A stretch of DNA of 64,000 nucleotides from Pseudomonas sp. GM21 (GTDB taxonomy: Bacteria; Pseudomonadota; Gammaproteobacteria; Pseudomonadales; Pseudomonadaceae), in contig NZ_AKJS01000187.1 of the NCBI RefSeq assembly GCF_000282215.1, positions 1-64,000 on the forward strand, read 5' to 3'. The number at the start of each line of letters is the position of its first letter. The first letter of the stretch is position 1. This document shows, in pieces, positions 35,401 through 43,371 of the stretch. The notes under the pieces are model-generated. The model was not told the origin of the DNA. It was given only the letters and a program-made list of their open reading frames with translations, and did no database searches. The translations under genes were made by a program, and so were the position numbers.

Positions 35401-37108
35401 TGCTGCTCACTTCGGCGCTGGCACCACCGTTGACATAAACGCCATGGGCGCGGGAACCCCCAACGTCGATGGTGCTACCGGCAATGGTGCCCCGGGAACC
35501 GTCGCCTTCGACGCTGACGCCGTGACTGAAGGTCCCCTGGCTCGACAACGCGCTGCCTTCGATGCTCACGGCACCGCCATTCATGGCGCGGGCAGCCGAG
35601 GTGAAATCTGCGACGCTACCAGCGCCTTTGAGCGTCACGCTGCCTTGGTTCAACGTGACCTTGCTGCCACTGCCATCGGCGCGGATACCGCCGATGTAGT
35701 TGCCGATTGCGCTGGCGTGGACGGCATCGGCCAGGATGCTGGAACCACCCACGGCGTGGAGCACAGCGGTGCTGGAGGTGCTGGTCGCGGCACCGGTACT
35801 GGTGAGCTCGCTGCGCTCAAGCTGGATGATCGCACCCGCTTCGGCGCGGGCACCGCTGGCAGAGACGGCACTGCTGCGTACGGTAACGTCGGCCGCATCG
35901 ATCCGGCTACCATTGCCGCTGGCCAACAACCCGTGGCTGATGCTCAGGGTTTTCTCATCCAGCGGTGCCGAAGCATTACTGATGGAGGCGCCACTGGTGC
36001 TGATTTGCGTACCTTGACCCAGCTGGATACTGGCGCCGTCTCGCGCCCAGGCACCGACCGCGCCTTTACCGGCGGTCGTAACGGAACCGTTGTTGAGGGA
36101 GATCTGACTGTTGCTACCCGTCGCCAGCAGGCCATGGCCATACACTGCGCTGCCGGTATCGAGAGTGGCTGCGTCGAGGTCAATTCGCGCACCGTTCTCG
36201 GCACGGGCGGCGTTGGCCTGGGTACCCTTGGTGGTGACGCTGATTTGGCTGGCGCTAATCTGGCTATCCGCGCCGTCGGCCTTCAGGCCATGGCTGCCGG
36301 TGGTTGGGCTGTTGGCACCACTGGTCGTGAGGGTGCTGCCCTGGCCGAGCGTGATTTTGCCGCCGTCCTGGGCGAGCGCCGCGATCGAGCCCTTGGATTG
36401 GGTGCTGACCGATCCACCGAGGAAGTCGATGCGGCTGCCCGCGCCCACGGCCACCAGCCCTTGGTTGTTCAGGCCGTTGACGCCACCACCGAGGGTGATG
36501 GCGCTGTCGCGCAGCGATACTTGACCACCCGCTTGCGCACTGACCCCTGTCATGTTGTTCGCGGTGACGATGGCCCCATTTGCAGCCTTCGGAACCAGAT
36601 TGACGGACACCCCGGTGCCGCTCAACTGGCCGCCGTCCCGTGCCAGCAGGGCTGTTTGTTCATGGGCATTGACGGCGGTGAGTGCCGTGTTGTTGACGGT
36701 GCCGCGCTCGAAACCGACGCTGCTCGCCGCTTGCGCCAACACCCCGATGGTACGGGTTGCACTCAGGTTGACCGTGGCGTCGTCATGGGCGCCAGCGTTG
36801 GCAATGCCAATACCATTGGCGCTGGTAATCACCAGCGGGGCGGGTGCGCCCAGCAACTGTCTGGTGAAAACCAGCGGGGCCTGATCACTGGCGCGCATGG
36901 CGATCAAAAGGTACGAAGGGGCAGCGATGGCAGCGGCTGAAGAGGGTGGGGCAAAGCCGTCGGCAGAAAGCTCAACACCATTCTCCTCGGCTTCGGCTTC
37001 TGTCACGCAGAAAGCGAATACACCGGCCAACAGCAGGCTGATGGCACGCCCCAGTCGGGTACGTTGAAAGGCAGGGTGGGTGGATGATTTATCGTTGTAA
37101 GTGTTCAT
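32483..37108 (-). CDS. Large autotransporter (type Va), pertactin-like passenger and C-terminal beta-barrel
   Basis: This is a 1541-residue protein. It has an extended N-terminal signal (RAISLLLAGVFAFCVTEAEA), then a long passenger of short Ser/Thr/Gly repeats (about 50-1130) typical of a beta-helix, with many units like LLATGSNSQISLNNGSVTT. A Val-Pro-Glu repeat linker follows (about 1140-1185). The autotransporter barrel (about 1255-1541) ends in ILGIKVKF, with the required terminal Phe. No protease triad or lipase motif was noticed, so adhesion or biofilm is the likely role. CGAGG precedes the start. It is divergent from the pseudokinase regulator gene, which may control it. Confidence 0.93.
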   Translation of the reverse strand: MNTYNDKSSTHPAFQRTRLGRAISLLLAGVFAFCVTEAEAEENGVELSADGFAPPSSAAAIAAPSYLLIAMRASDQAPLVFTRQLLGAPAPLVITSANGIGIANAGAHDDATVNLSATRTIGVLAQAASSVGFERGTVNNTALTAVNAHEQTALLARDGGQLSGTGVSVNLVPKAANGAIVTANNMTGVSAQAGGQVSLRDSAITLGGGVNGLNNQGLVAVGAGSRIDFLGGSVSTQSKGSIAALAQDGGKITLGQGSTLTTSGANSPTTGSHGLKADGADSQISASQISVTTKGTQANAARAENGARIDLDAATLDTGSAVYGHGLLATGSNSQISLNNGSVTTAGKGAVGAWARDGASIQLGQGTQISTSGASISNASAPLDEKTLSISHGLLASGNGSRIDAADVTVRSSAVSASGARAEAGAIIQLERSELTSTGAATSTSSTAVLHAVGGSSILADAVHASAIGNYIGGIRADGSGSKVTLNQGSVTLKGAGSVADFTSAARAMNGGAVSIEGSALSSQGTFSHGVSVEGDGSRGTIAGSTIDVGGSRAHGVYVNGGASAEVSSSDIRLDPAASAVGPWGLGALVEGQGSRLRLNESEVRTSQKTSYGVRALAGAELELNNGLIDTQGNYSAGLSAGSATVIARNLSVRTSGDDNAIGVVADTGSTITLYGGSVTTSGNGSPVQSNLTFPHALASRNQGAQLNAYGTSVQTLGSQAYGAAVDDGGSMLLEGLTVKTAGQYSTGLYAGIGTLKPGQVSLTARNLSVETLGQQAAGALVSRQYQTPTATLDLIDSTLTTRGQLSHGLQAESGAQLSASNSAVSTHGDSALGVLANNQASVQLDQVGVNTHGDLAHALVAKNGGVLDVTHNTINADGGQAAALYSQGTDALKGQANVDNSVLHNREGATVAVAGVADIKLSDSIVGGSGRWLNVDRALASDGSQVPDMGTGLWQGVGRSLASAGNANIDVAGSVLNGSARTAGDSHSTVNLRDTSLWNLTGESNLGTLRNESSLIDFSAPLGGQFKNLTVNDYHGANGTFALNTYLYTDGSPSDKLVVDGGKADGNSNLLIKNAGGPGAVTQGNGILVVDAVNGATTTPDAFRLLSRVKAGPYEYSLHRASQDGSNAQAWYLRSTRDAEPVEPVVPVEPVEPVVPVVPVNPVEPVVPVVPVEPVVPAGPQVPVTPITPSNSLVPVVQPQQPLAPVRPQVPNYRAETSLYRALPAMLLHYSHAIVDTLHERVGEERRMTTDPLPAEEVDSYGPSLGWGRLIHRQGNDELGDNVRSDYRIQAFQVGADLYRNEDIDGSTDQAGLSLNIGRIAGSIEHSDGANSGDDLLHAYGVGGYWTHFGPEGWYLDGVLQFNRFDIKATPNDMDALKTRAHGVTASLEGGYPFHAENDKNLHVEPQAQVIVSKVRIDDSHDDFAQVRFEDMDSLTGRLGVRIDKDWFREDDKGKVHRTNGWIRPSVWHEFKGSTKTEFSSADGYVPFGTDMSGTWGELNLGVDYQVDERTTVTGSLGYQKAFGEDSRSYEGILGIKVKF
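33552..33688 (-). repeat. Degenerate tandem repeats encoding the Val-Pro-Glu linker
   Basis: Repeats of about 9-12 bases (units such as ACCGGTTCA and ACCGGCACT) encode EPVEPVVPVEPVEP-like units at about residues 1140-1185 of the autotransporter, between passenger and barrel. Tracts like this can change length by slippage and may vary between strains. Confidence 0.75.
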
Positions 37109-37264
37109 GGCAGCCTCGCGGGCGCTGGAAAGTAGATGCCAGCAGTCTGCTCGTCGGGGTTGGCCGGGGATGTCGGAGCCGTTTCAACGTGGTTGTAGGA
37201 GTGACTCTCTATTGTTGCCCTGGTCTATGCTTGGGCGCAGGAACCGCCTTATAGGGAGAAACGC

Positions 37265-38995
37265 ATGGGCACTGTGCTGCTCGTGGACCATCTGCCCATC
37301 GTTCGCAATGGTCTGCGTGCGTTGCTTGAACGTGCAGGCCATACCGTGCTGGCCGAAGTCGACAATGGCCAGGATGCGCTGATGCAATGCCGCCAGTTGC
37401 ACCCGGATATGGTGATCATCGAGTTGTTGGTCCCGCGATTGGGCGGTCTGGATCTGCTGCGCCGGCTACGCGCGAGCCACGAAGGCATCAAGTTGCTGGT
37501 CTATAGCGTCCAGGAGGCCAGTCTCTACGCCACACGTTCGCTACAAGCGGGGGCGGACGCCTATGTCAGCAAAACCGACGCCGTGACAGAACTGGAAAGT
37601 GCGCTTCTGGCGCTCAGCCATGGGCGCCGTTATTTTCCGCGTGAAGTCACCCGTCAGGACACCCACAGCCTGCGCGATGAGGGTGAGAGTGAACTGGAGC
37701 AACTGTCTGGACGCGAACTCACGGTTTTGCAGATGCTCAGCCAAGGGCTCAACAACAAGGACATCGCCGAGCAATTGAGCCTCAGCTACAAAACGGTGAG
37801 TACCTACAAAGCGCGCCTGCATCAGAAACTCAAGGTCAGCAGTGATTTCCAGTTGCTGGAAGTGGCCCGCACGTTTGGCCTGGTCGCGGGTGAAGAACCC
37901 GGCGAGGGGCAGGACTCCTCACTCGATCCGCAACTGCTGCGTGAGTATGACTTGTTGCGTGCGTTGCTCGATTCGGCGCCCTACCCAATGTTCGTGCGCG
38001 ATCTGGAAGGACGGCTGCTGATGTGTAATCGCCGTTACCTGGCCTACACAGGTGAAAGCTTCGAGAACATTCGAGGCACTACGCTTGCGCAGGCAAAATG
38101 GTTGCCGGCGCAAATGCGCCAGGACTCAGAAATGCGCTTGCGCGAAGCGGTCATTCGCCAGGAGTCGTTCATGGCCGAAGCCGTTTTCGAGAATGACGGG
38201 GTATCGAACGTTATGTATGTCTGGTGTACGCCATTCCGTAACGAGGCCGGTGAGCTTGTAGCCATGTTCGGTGGCATGCGCGACCTTACGGAGCGTGACA
38301 GGCTGCTCACCACATTGCGTCACGAAGGTGCCGAGGCGCGGTACGAAAGTCACCTGAAAAGCTCCATGCTGGCCGCGGTCAGCCAGGAGTTGCAGATGAA
38401 AATAGAGGCGATGCACAAAAGCCTCAAGGCAGTGCTGTTGCCAGACCTCGACCACCCTGAACGCATGTTGGACAAGCTGACCCGGCACGTCGACAGCATG
38501 CGCCAGTCCCTGGCCAGGCTCGACGACTGGATAACGCTGGATGCGCACGATCAGGAGACGCTACACGAGGCTCACAATCTGGGAGCGCTGACGGAAGAAC
38601 TGCTTGGGCCAATACGCCAGCAGCTCGAATCAAAGGGCTGTCAGTTGAATCTGGGGCCGGGCCTGCGCGCGTTGAAAAGCGCCTGGATCGATGTCCGACA
38701 TTACCGTCAGTTGCTGGAAAGCCTGTTTGCCTACCTGTTGCAGGGAACACCGCCACCCGGAATTTCCTTGATTCTGACGACGCGCATCCTGCCTCGTGGG
38801 TTTCTACGCCTGAGTCTTGAGTTGTCGCCTTGGCATGAACCGGGCGAGGATGCCCCATCAGCCCTGTTGGCGCATGCCAGCATCCAGCGCCTGGTGCTAG
38901 CGCTGCAAGGCAAGGTGCAGACCGAGTCCAGTGTGGATGGCAGGCCGCTTGTGTGGCGACTTGAACTGGATCTGCCACAAGACGTGGGCTCCTAA
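37265..38995 (+). CDS. Single-chain regulator: receiver, LuxR helix-turn-helix, PAS and degenerate histidine kinase
   Basis: This 576-residue protein has four parts. Residues 1-118 are a receiver in which the phospho-Asp position is E53 (MVIIELLVPRLGG) and the acidic pair is reduced to D8-H9; the Lys region (YVSKTD) is kept. Residues 145-205 are a LuxR helix-turn-helix of the BvgA/EvgA kind (GRELTVLQMLSQGLNNKDIAEQ). Residues 225-345 are a PAS domain (SAPYPMFVRDLEGRLLMCNRRY). Residues 350-576 resemble a kinase, but the phospho-His is Q374 (AAVSQELQ) and the ATP-binding Asn is missing in ESLFAYLL. No membrane segment is seen. It therefore probably works without phosphotransfer, sensing through PAS. 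It is divergent from the autotransporter gene, its likely target. Confidence 0.85.
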   Translation: MGTVLLVDHLPIVRNGLRALLERAGHTVLAEVDNGQDALMQCRQLHPDMVIIELLVPRLGGLDLLRRLRASHEGIKLLVYSVQEASLYATRSLQAGADAYVSKTDAVTELESALLALSHGRRYFPREVTRQDTHSLRDEGESELEQLSGRELTVLQMLSQGLNNKDIAEQLSLSYKTVSTYKARLHQKLKVSSDFQLLEVARTFGLVAGEEPGEGQDSSLDPQLLREYDLLRALLDSAPYPMFVRDLEGRLLMCNRRYLAYTGESFENIRGTTLAQAKWLPAQMRQDSEMRLREAVIRQESFMAEAVFENDGVSNVMYVWCTPFRNEAGELVAMFGGMRDLTERDRLLTTLRHEGAEARYESHLKSSMLAAVSQELQMKIEAMHKSLKAVLLPDLDHPERMLDKLTRHVDSMRQSLARLDDWITLDAHDQETLHEAHNLGALTEELLGPIRQQLESKGCQLNLGPGLRALKSAWIDVRHYRQLLESLFAYLLQGTPPPGISLILTTRILPRGFLRLSLELSPWHEPGEDAPSALLAHASIQRLVLALQGKVQTESSVDGRPLVWRLELDLPQDVGS

Positions 38996-39052
38996 CAATA
39001 GGGGCGATCCACAAAGGCAGGCGAAGGCGTTGTTTCAAGGCAGTGTGCAATA

Positions 39053-39089
39053 AAAAGCCCCGTCCCTTTTGCAGGAGGCGGGGCTTTTT
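39053..39089. terminator. Bidirectional terminator between the regulator and DUF1329 genes
   Basis: AAAAGCCCCG and CGGGGCTTTTT form a strong stem around about 16 bases, with A and T runs on both sides. It serves both convergent genes. Confidence 0.88.
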
Positions 39090-39122
39090 GCATTTCAGTG
39101 TCCGTTCGGTATCACCTCAGGT

Positions 39123-40445
39123 CTAGCGAACACCGGCACCCGCCATGGACTCTGGCACCCACTGCGCCGTCGACAGCGCTTCGGTGTAGCGAATACCGCC
39201 ATGAGGGCCTACCACGCCATTGATGTTGTAGGTGCGGCGCGACAGGTCGTACGTCATGAATGGGGTGGCGTCCGGGACCTGTTGGTCATAGCTCTGGCTG
39301 AGGAACGCGAAGGAGCCCCGGTACAGTTCGCCACTCATGTCGTACTGATCGGAGGCCAGAGCGGCCCAGGTGTCTTCATCCAGGTAAAAGCGGCGTTTCT
39401 TGTAGATGTGGTTGGCACCGGGCTTGAGGTTGCCCTCGACGACAAAGACCCGGTGTTTTTCCCAGCGTACGAAGTCCGGGGCAATGAAGTTGGGGGTGGT
39501 CAGCGACTTGGCCTCTCGGGCATAGGTCAGTTTGTAGGTGTTATAGGGCACGATCATTTCTTGCTTGCCCACCAGCGTCCAGTCGTACAGTTCGAGTGCG
39601 CGGGCGGTGCCGGGGTTCGGTGTGTCGTAGGCCAGGATCGAAATCTGTTTGACCCGGCGCTGGGCCGGCATGTACTGCCAGGCACGGCCAGGACGCTGCA
39701 GCGGATTGGTGGCGTTCTTGAGCATGATCGACTCGCCGGCTCGCCTCGCCGGTCCCGTATAGGACAGTTTCAACTGGTAGTAGAGGTCGGAGTTGCTGAT
39801 GGGTTTCGACAGGTTCTCGTAAATCGGAAAGGAGACGAATGCCTCGCCGGTCACCGCCAGGCTCGCCACACCCGCCGAGTCGACGCTCCAGGAGTCGTAC
39901 TTGGAACGGATGTTCACGCCCTGGTAGCGCAGCAGGAAATTCCACATCGCCTCTGCACCCGATTTCGGGATCGGGAACGGCACGCCGGGCAATACATTGT
40001 CGAAAGCTATCCCGCCGTTGAGGGACGTGGCGGCAGTGGCGTTCTTGCGACTATTGTCCAGTACCGCCTGCGGCAGCGATGCGGTGCGATGGGTCGGATA
40101 CACGTCGATGCGATAGTCGGGGTAGCGGCGGGCCAGCTCGACAGTGGTGGCCGTCAGCATGCCTTTGTACTGGTCAACGTTTTTGCCAGTGATCGCCAGC
40201 AGTGGTTTTTCGTGCGCATGGGGATCCGGGCGCATGCTGTCACCGATCTTGAAACCGGCCGGGGCGGTGGTCAGGCCACCGCTATAAGGCGGAATGGAGC
40301 CATCGGCATTACCGGCCTTTTCAGCGCCTACCAGCGTCAGGCTGGTGCCCAGTTGCGCAGCTTCCTGACTCGATACATAGGCCTGTGCATCGATGGCCAG
40401 GGCCATGAGGAGTGGAGTAGCCAAAAAACCTTTCACGAACTTCAT
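39123..40445 (-). CDS. DUF1329 family outer-membrane lipoprotein-sorting-like protein
   Basis: This 440-residue protein has a signal peptide (TPLLMALAIDAQA). Conserved DUF1329 stretches are GADKAGN-like LVGAEKAGNADGSIPPYSGG, YDTPNPGTARALELYDWTLVGKQEMIVPYN and RFYLDEDTWAALASDQYD. The fold is LolA/LolB-like. Family members are usually co-expressed with a DUF1302 porin-like protein, possibly for hydrophobic substrate uptake. Here the DUF1302 gene is 38 kb away (1-716). GGAG lies 8 bases before the ATG. Its upstream region contains two hairpins and the promoter of a NarL-type regulator gene. Confidence 0.88.
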   Translation of the reverse strand: MKFVKGFLATPLLMALAIDAQAYVSSQEAAQLGTSLTLVGAEKAGNADGSIPPYSGGLTTAPAGFKIGDSMRPDPHAHEKPLLAITGKNVDQYKGMLTATTVELARRYPDYRIDVYPTHRTASLPQAVLDNSRKNATAATSLNGGIAFDNVLPGVPFPIPKSGAEAMWNFLLRYQGVNIRSKYDSWSVDSAGVASLAVTGEAFVSFPIYENLSKPISNSDLYYQLKLSYTGPARRAGESIMLKNATNPLQRPGRAWQYMPAQRRVKQISILAYDTPNPGTARALELYDWTLVGKQEMIVPYNTYKLTYAREAKSLTTPNFIAPDFVRWEKHRVFVVEGNLKPGANHIYKKRRFYLDEDTWAALASDQYDMSGELYRGSFAFLSQSYDQQVPDATPFMTYDLSRRTYNINGVVGPHGGIRYTEALSTAQWVPESMAGAGVR

Positions 40446-40891
40446 ATTGTTATTCTCCAGCCTGGCGTACCAGGCAGTTCGAGACGCAGGCGGAGCAGTC
40501 GCGTTCGCCTTGTGGGCGTCCCGACTGGCTCAATCGCCAGATGCTTTTTTATGGCCCCATTAAAAAGCCCCCGACCAGGGGGCGCTTTTCATTTGACGAC
40601 AGTCGCTTGGCTATTGATGACAGACCCATTGTGGGTCGGATGTAAGATGTATCCGGGTGTTATGGGGCGGTTTTTTTCGACCTTGTTTAGCGGCCTTTTA
40701 AAACAATGGGTTGGGGATAAATGTTTAGCGTTTCGTCATGAGGAATGCTTGTTGACGATCGAATGTATTCGACTTAAGTCTCATTTTCGAACGCCTGGAG
40801 CCTGAAACACACGATGGGTGATCGACGTGATCCCGGGTTCCCTGCTATTAATCAATGATTGTACGAGTGCTAATCATTTCGGGAGCGCGTC
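40446..40891. other. 446-bp divergent gap with two hairpins and no gene
   Basis: Between DUF1329 (minus) and the NarL-type regulator (plus). It contains a plus-strand terminator-like hairpin (40525-40550, CTGGC/GCCAG then T6), a second hairpin (40562-40589) and a GACCC/GGGTC dyad near 40622-40637. No convincing coding frame apart from antisense shadows. An attenuator or small RNA is possible. Confidence 0.55.
40562..40589 (-). terminator. Terminator-like hairpin in the DUF1329 leader
   Basis: Read on the minus strand, GCCCCC and GGGGGC pair around 5 bases and are followed by TTTTTA. It lies about 117 bp before the DUF1329 start, so it would stop transcription entering that gene unless regulated. 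Confidence 0.6.
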
Positions 40892-41590
40892 ATGAGTCCA
40901 TTCATTCGCATCGGCATTGCCGACGACCATCCAATGTTGCGTGAGGGCGTTGCCAATACGTTGAAAAAACGGGCGGATCTTCAGGTCGTGGAGCAGGGCG
41001 CCAATGCGGACGAAGCCATGGATATTGCCCAGAGGGTGCGTCCGGACGTGATGTTGATGGACGTCAATATGCCGGGCGATGTTTTCGCCGCGGTGCGGTT
41101 CATTTCCACTGAGTTGTCGGATGTGAAGGTGCTGATGCTGACGGTTTCAGAATCCGAAAATGACGCTTTTATGGCATTGGAGGCCGGCGCGCGCGGGTAT
41201 GTGTTGAAAGGTGTCAGCGGACCGGAACTGGTCCAGGCGATCAGGTCGGTGGCCAAGGGTGAGTCGTATATCACCCCCGACTTTGCCAACAAACTGCTGA
41301 GTAACATCAAGAAACACGAAGCGGAAAATCAAAAGTTTGATCTGACCCCTCGGGAGGAGGAGGTCATTCGTGAGGTTTCATTGGGGCTGACCAACAGGGA
41401 GGTTGCGTCAAAGCTGTTGATCAGTGAAAAAACCGTCAAGCACCACATGGGCTGTGTGATGCAGAAACTGAACGCCCGGAATCGTGTAGAAGCGGTCACG
41501 GCCCTCCGGCACTACAGGGAGAGCGAAGCGCTCGGGCGGCTTCACATCGGCGCCGGGAAAACACCAACGGATGCCCAGGGTGGATCCTGA
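40892..41590 (+). CDS. NarL/FixJ-type response regulator
   Basis: This 232-residue protein has a complete receiver (D11-D12, phospho-Asp D57 in VMLMDVNMPGD, Lys in GYVLKGVSG). A LuxR helix-turn-helix follows (about 155-215, TPREEEVIREVSLGLTNREVASKLL). It is intact, in contrast to the degenerate regulator at 37265. Its likely partner is the kinase encoded tail-to-tail on the other strand; the two stop codons touch (41590/41591). DUF1329 is divergent from it and is a probable target. TTTCGGGAGCG precedes the ATG. Confidence 0.92.
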   Translation: MSPFIRIGIADDHPMLREGVANTLKKRADLQVVEQGANADEAMDIAQRVRPDVMLMDVNMPGDVFAAVRFISTELSDVKVLMLTVSESENDAFMALEAGARGYVLKGVSGPELVQAIRSVAKGESYITPDFANKLLSNIKKHEAENQKFDLTPREEEVIREVSLGLTNREVASKLLISEKTVKHHMGCVMQKLNARNRVEAVTALRHYRESEALGRLHIGAGKTPTDAQGGS

Positions 41591-43078
41591 CTAGAGTTTG
41601 AGCTGGGCATTGACCGACGTACCCGAAGCGCAGGAGTCGATGCTGAACAACCCGCCCAGAGATTCAACGCGATAACGCATACCGGCGAGCCCCAATCGGG
41701 TTCTGCCGGATGTCTCGAGCAGCATGGCATCTGCCGCCATGCCTGGACCACTGTCCCTGACGCTGATATTCAATACTTTACCCACGCACTTCGCCTGGAT
41801 GACCTGACCCTCGCCGTTGGCATGACGGTAAGCGTTGTTGAGGGCTTCCTGCACAAAACGGTACAAACAGAGTTTGAGCGGCAGCGGCGCGGTCTTGGGT
41901 AGCTGCCCCAGGATTAATGTGACCTTGGTGCCAGTGCGTTGCTCGTGCCGTTGCGCCACCAGCTGCAACTCTTCCACCAGGCTCAAGTTGTTGATTTCCG
42001 GAAGTGCCAGGCCTCGTGATAATTCGCGTACCTCACGCAATGCGTCGGTGGCGGCGCCACGTATGGTTTCCAGCGACTCCTGATCGACCGCCGGGCAGTT
42101 TTCGACGAGGTCGTCGAGCCGGATCAGAATCAAGGTCAATAACTGCGCCGGCCCATCGTGCAGGTCCGCACCAATGCGCCGCAAGGTGAGTTCGTTGACC
42201 TGGGAAAACTCCTGGGTCGCCGTCGCCATCTTGCGCTGGAGTTCGGCATTGCTGATGTGCAAACGGGTTTGCTCCTGCAGCCGTAAGTGCAGTGCCACTT
42301 GCTGGCGCTGGATAATCTTGTCTCCGCGTCGCACGATGAAAAAAAGCAGCGTCAGCATTGCCAGCGTCGCGGCGCCAACAACCCCCCATACCTGCTCTCG
42401 GACACGATTGATCTCGCGCTTGAGGCTATCGGCTTTTTCATAGAATTCGCCCACCGCGATGATCTTCCCGGAGTTTGAATCCCGCAGGGGCGCGTAGATC
42501 TCATAGAGCGGCTGGTTGAGACTACGCTCGAACTCGTTCTCATCCTGCCTCAGTTCTTCGAGGTCGGTGACCACTTTGCCCTTGAGTGCCTCAGAGACGT
42601 GTTCCGTTGGGAATTTGTGGTGGGTGATGGATTTATTCGTGCTGTAGACCACCGTGCCATCCGCTCGCCAGATCTTGATCGAGACAATGTGCTGTTGGAG
42701 CGCACGACTTTGCGCGAGGTGGTCCAGGGACTGGATGCTTGCAGCCGAGAGGTCGTTGTCCCGGCTCATCTCCTGCACATACGGCTCCAGAAACGTATCC
42801 ATGTACTGCGCGGCTGCTTCTGCCGCGCTATGTACCGCGGCTCTTTCTATTCGTTGGCTCACCAGTTTGCCGACGGAGAACATGGTCAGCCCCAGGATCA
42901 CCGCTGCGAAAATGACAAACTGGGTCGAGAGACTCAGCTTGCGCGCCCGGACGCCGATCCGTGTGCGCCAGATGCCATTACGAACCTCATCGGAAGCAGG
43001 GGCTGGCTCAACCATAGCCTCAGTCTCCTGCGCGATCAAAGTCTCGTTTTTTGAGTCGGCTTGCGCATTTTTTACCAT
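41591..43078 (-). CDS. Sensor histidine kinase of the HisKA_3 (NarX/DesK) class
   Basis: This 495-residue membrane kinase has membrane helices at about 52-70 and 230-250 flanking a periplasmic sensor of about 160 residues with IKIWRADGTVVYSTNKS. The phospho-His is H307 in GADLHDGPAQLL, and the ATPase domain contains FVQEALNNAYRHA and VRDSGPGMAADAM. It should phosphorylate the NarL-type regulator encoded immediately next to it, 3-prime to 3-prime. The start is the first ATG of the frame, with AAGGACT upstream. The signal is unknown. Confidence 0.9.
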   Translation of the reverse strand: MVKNAQADSKNETLIAQETEAMVEPAPASDEVRNGIWRTRIGVRARKLSLSTQFVIFAAVILGLTMFSVGKLVSQRIERAAVHSAAEAAAQYMDTFLEPYVQEMSRDNDLSAASIQSLDHLAQSRALQQHIVSIKIWRADGTVVYSTNKSITHHKFPTEHVSEALKGKVVTDLEELRQDENEFERSLNQPLYEIYAPLRDSNSGKIIAVGEFYEKADSLKREINRVREQVWGVVGAATLAMLTLLFFIVRRGDKIIQRQQVALHLRLQEQTRLHISNAELQRKMATATQEFSQVNELTLRRIGADLHDGPAQLLTLILIRLDDLVENCPAVDQESLETIRGAATDALREVRELSRGLALPEINNLSLVEELQLVAQRHEQRTGTKVTLILGQLPKTAPLPLKLCLYRFVQEALNNAYRHANGEGQVIQAKCVGKVLNISVRDSGPGMAADAMLLETSGRTRLGLAGMRYRVESLGGLFSIDSCASGTSVNAQLKL

Positions 43079-43371
43079 CGATTGAGTCCTTGATCATCGT
43101 TTGGAAACGATTTTTGTAGCCCGGTTGGGCGTCCGTTGATTAATTCTGAATTGATGATCCGCCTGCTGATCGTAGGCTATTGCAATGGCATTCGCTCAGA
43201 GTGGCGATTGTGCAAAGAGGCCCATTTGAACCTGACGTATCGCAGGTCCTGCCGGTGGCGCGGGAACTTCAGGTCGCTAGCCGGGTCAGTACGGCGCTGT
43301 ATTGGAGATGCCGAGCAGCGATGTACCTGTTTTACGACAGTGCCGTCCGAGATCCGCCGAGTCCGCCCCTG

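Noticed and set aside
35330..36940. A 536-codon plus-strand Gly/Ala/Thr-rich frame
   Set aside because: It is opposite the autotransporter repeats, and the repetitive DNA keeps both strands open. No ribosome site or signal peptide.
37265..38995. Orthodox hybrid histidine kinase
   Set aside because: The helix-turn-helix lies in the middle, the receiver lacks Asp and the kinase lacks His, so the usual phosphorelay label does not fit.
39069..40805. A 578-codon open frame on the plus strand
   Set aside because: It lies opposite the DUF1329 gene, whose signal peptide, ribosome site and family motifs are clear. The long frame is an effect of high GC at third positions.
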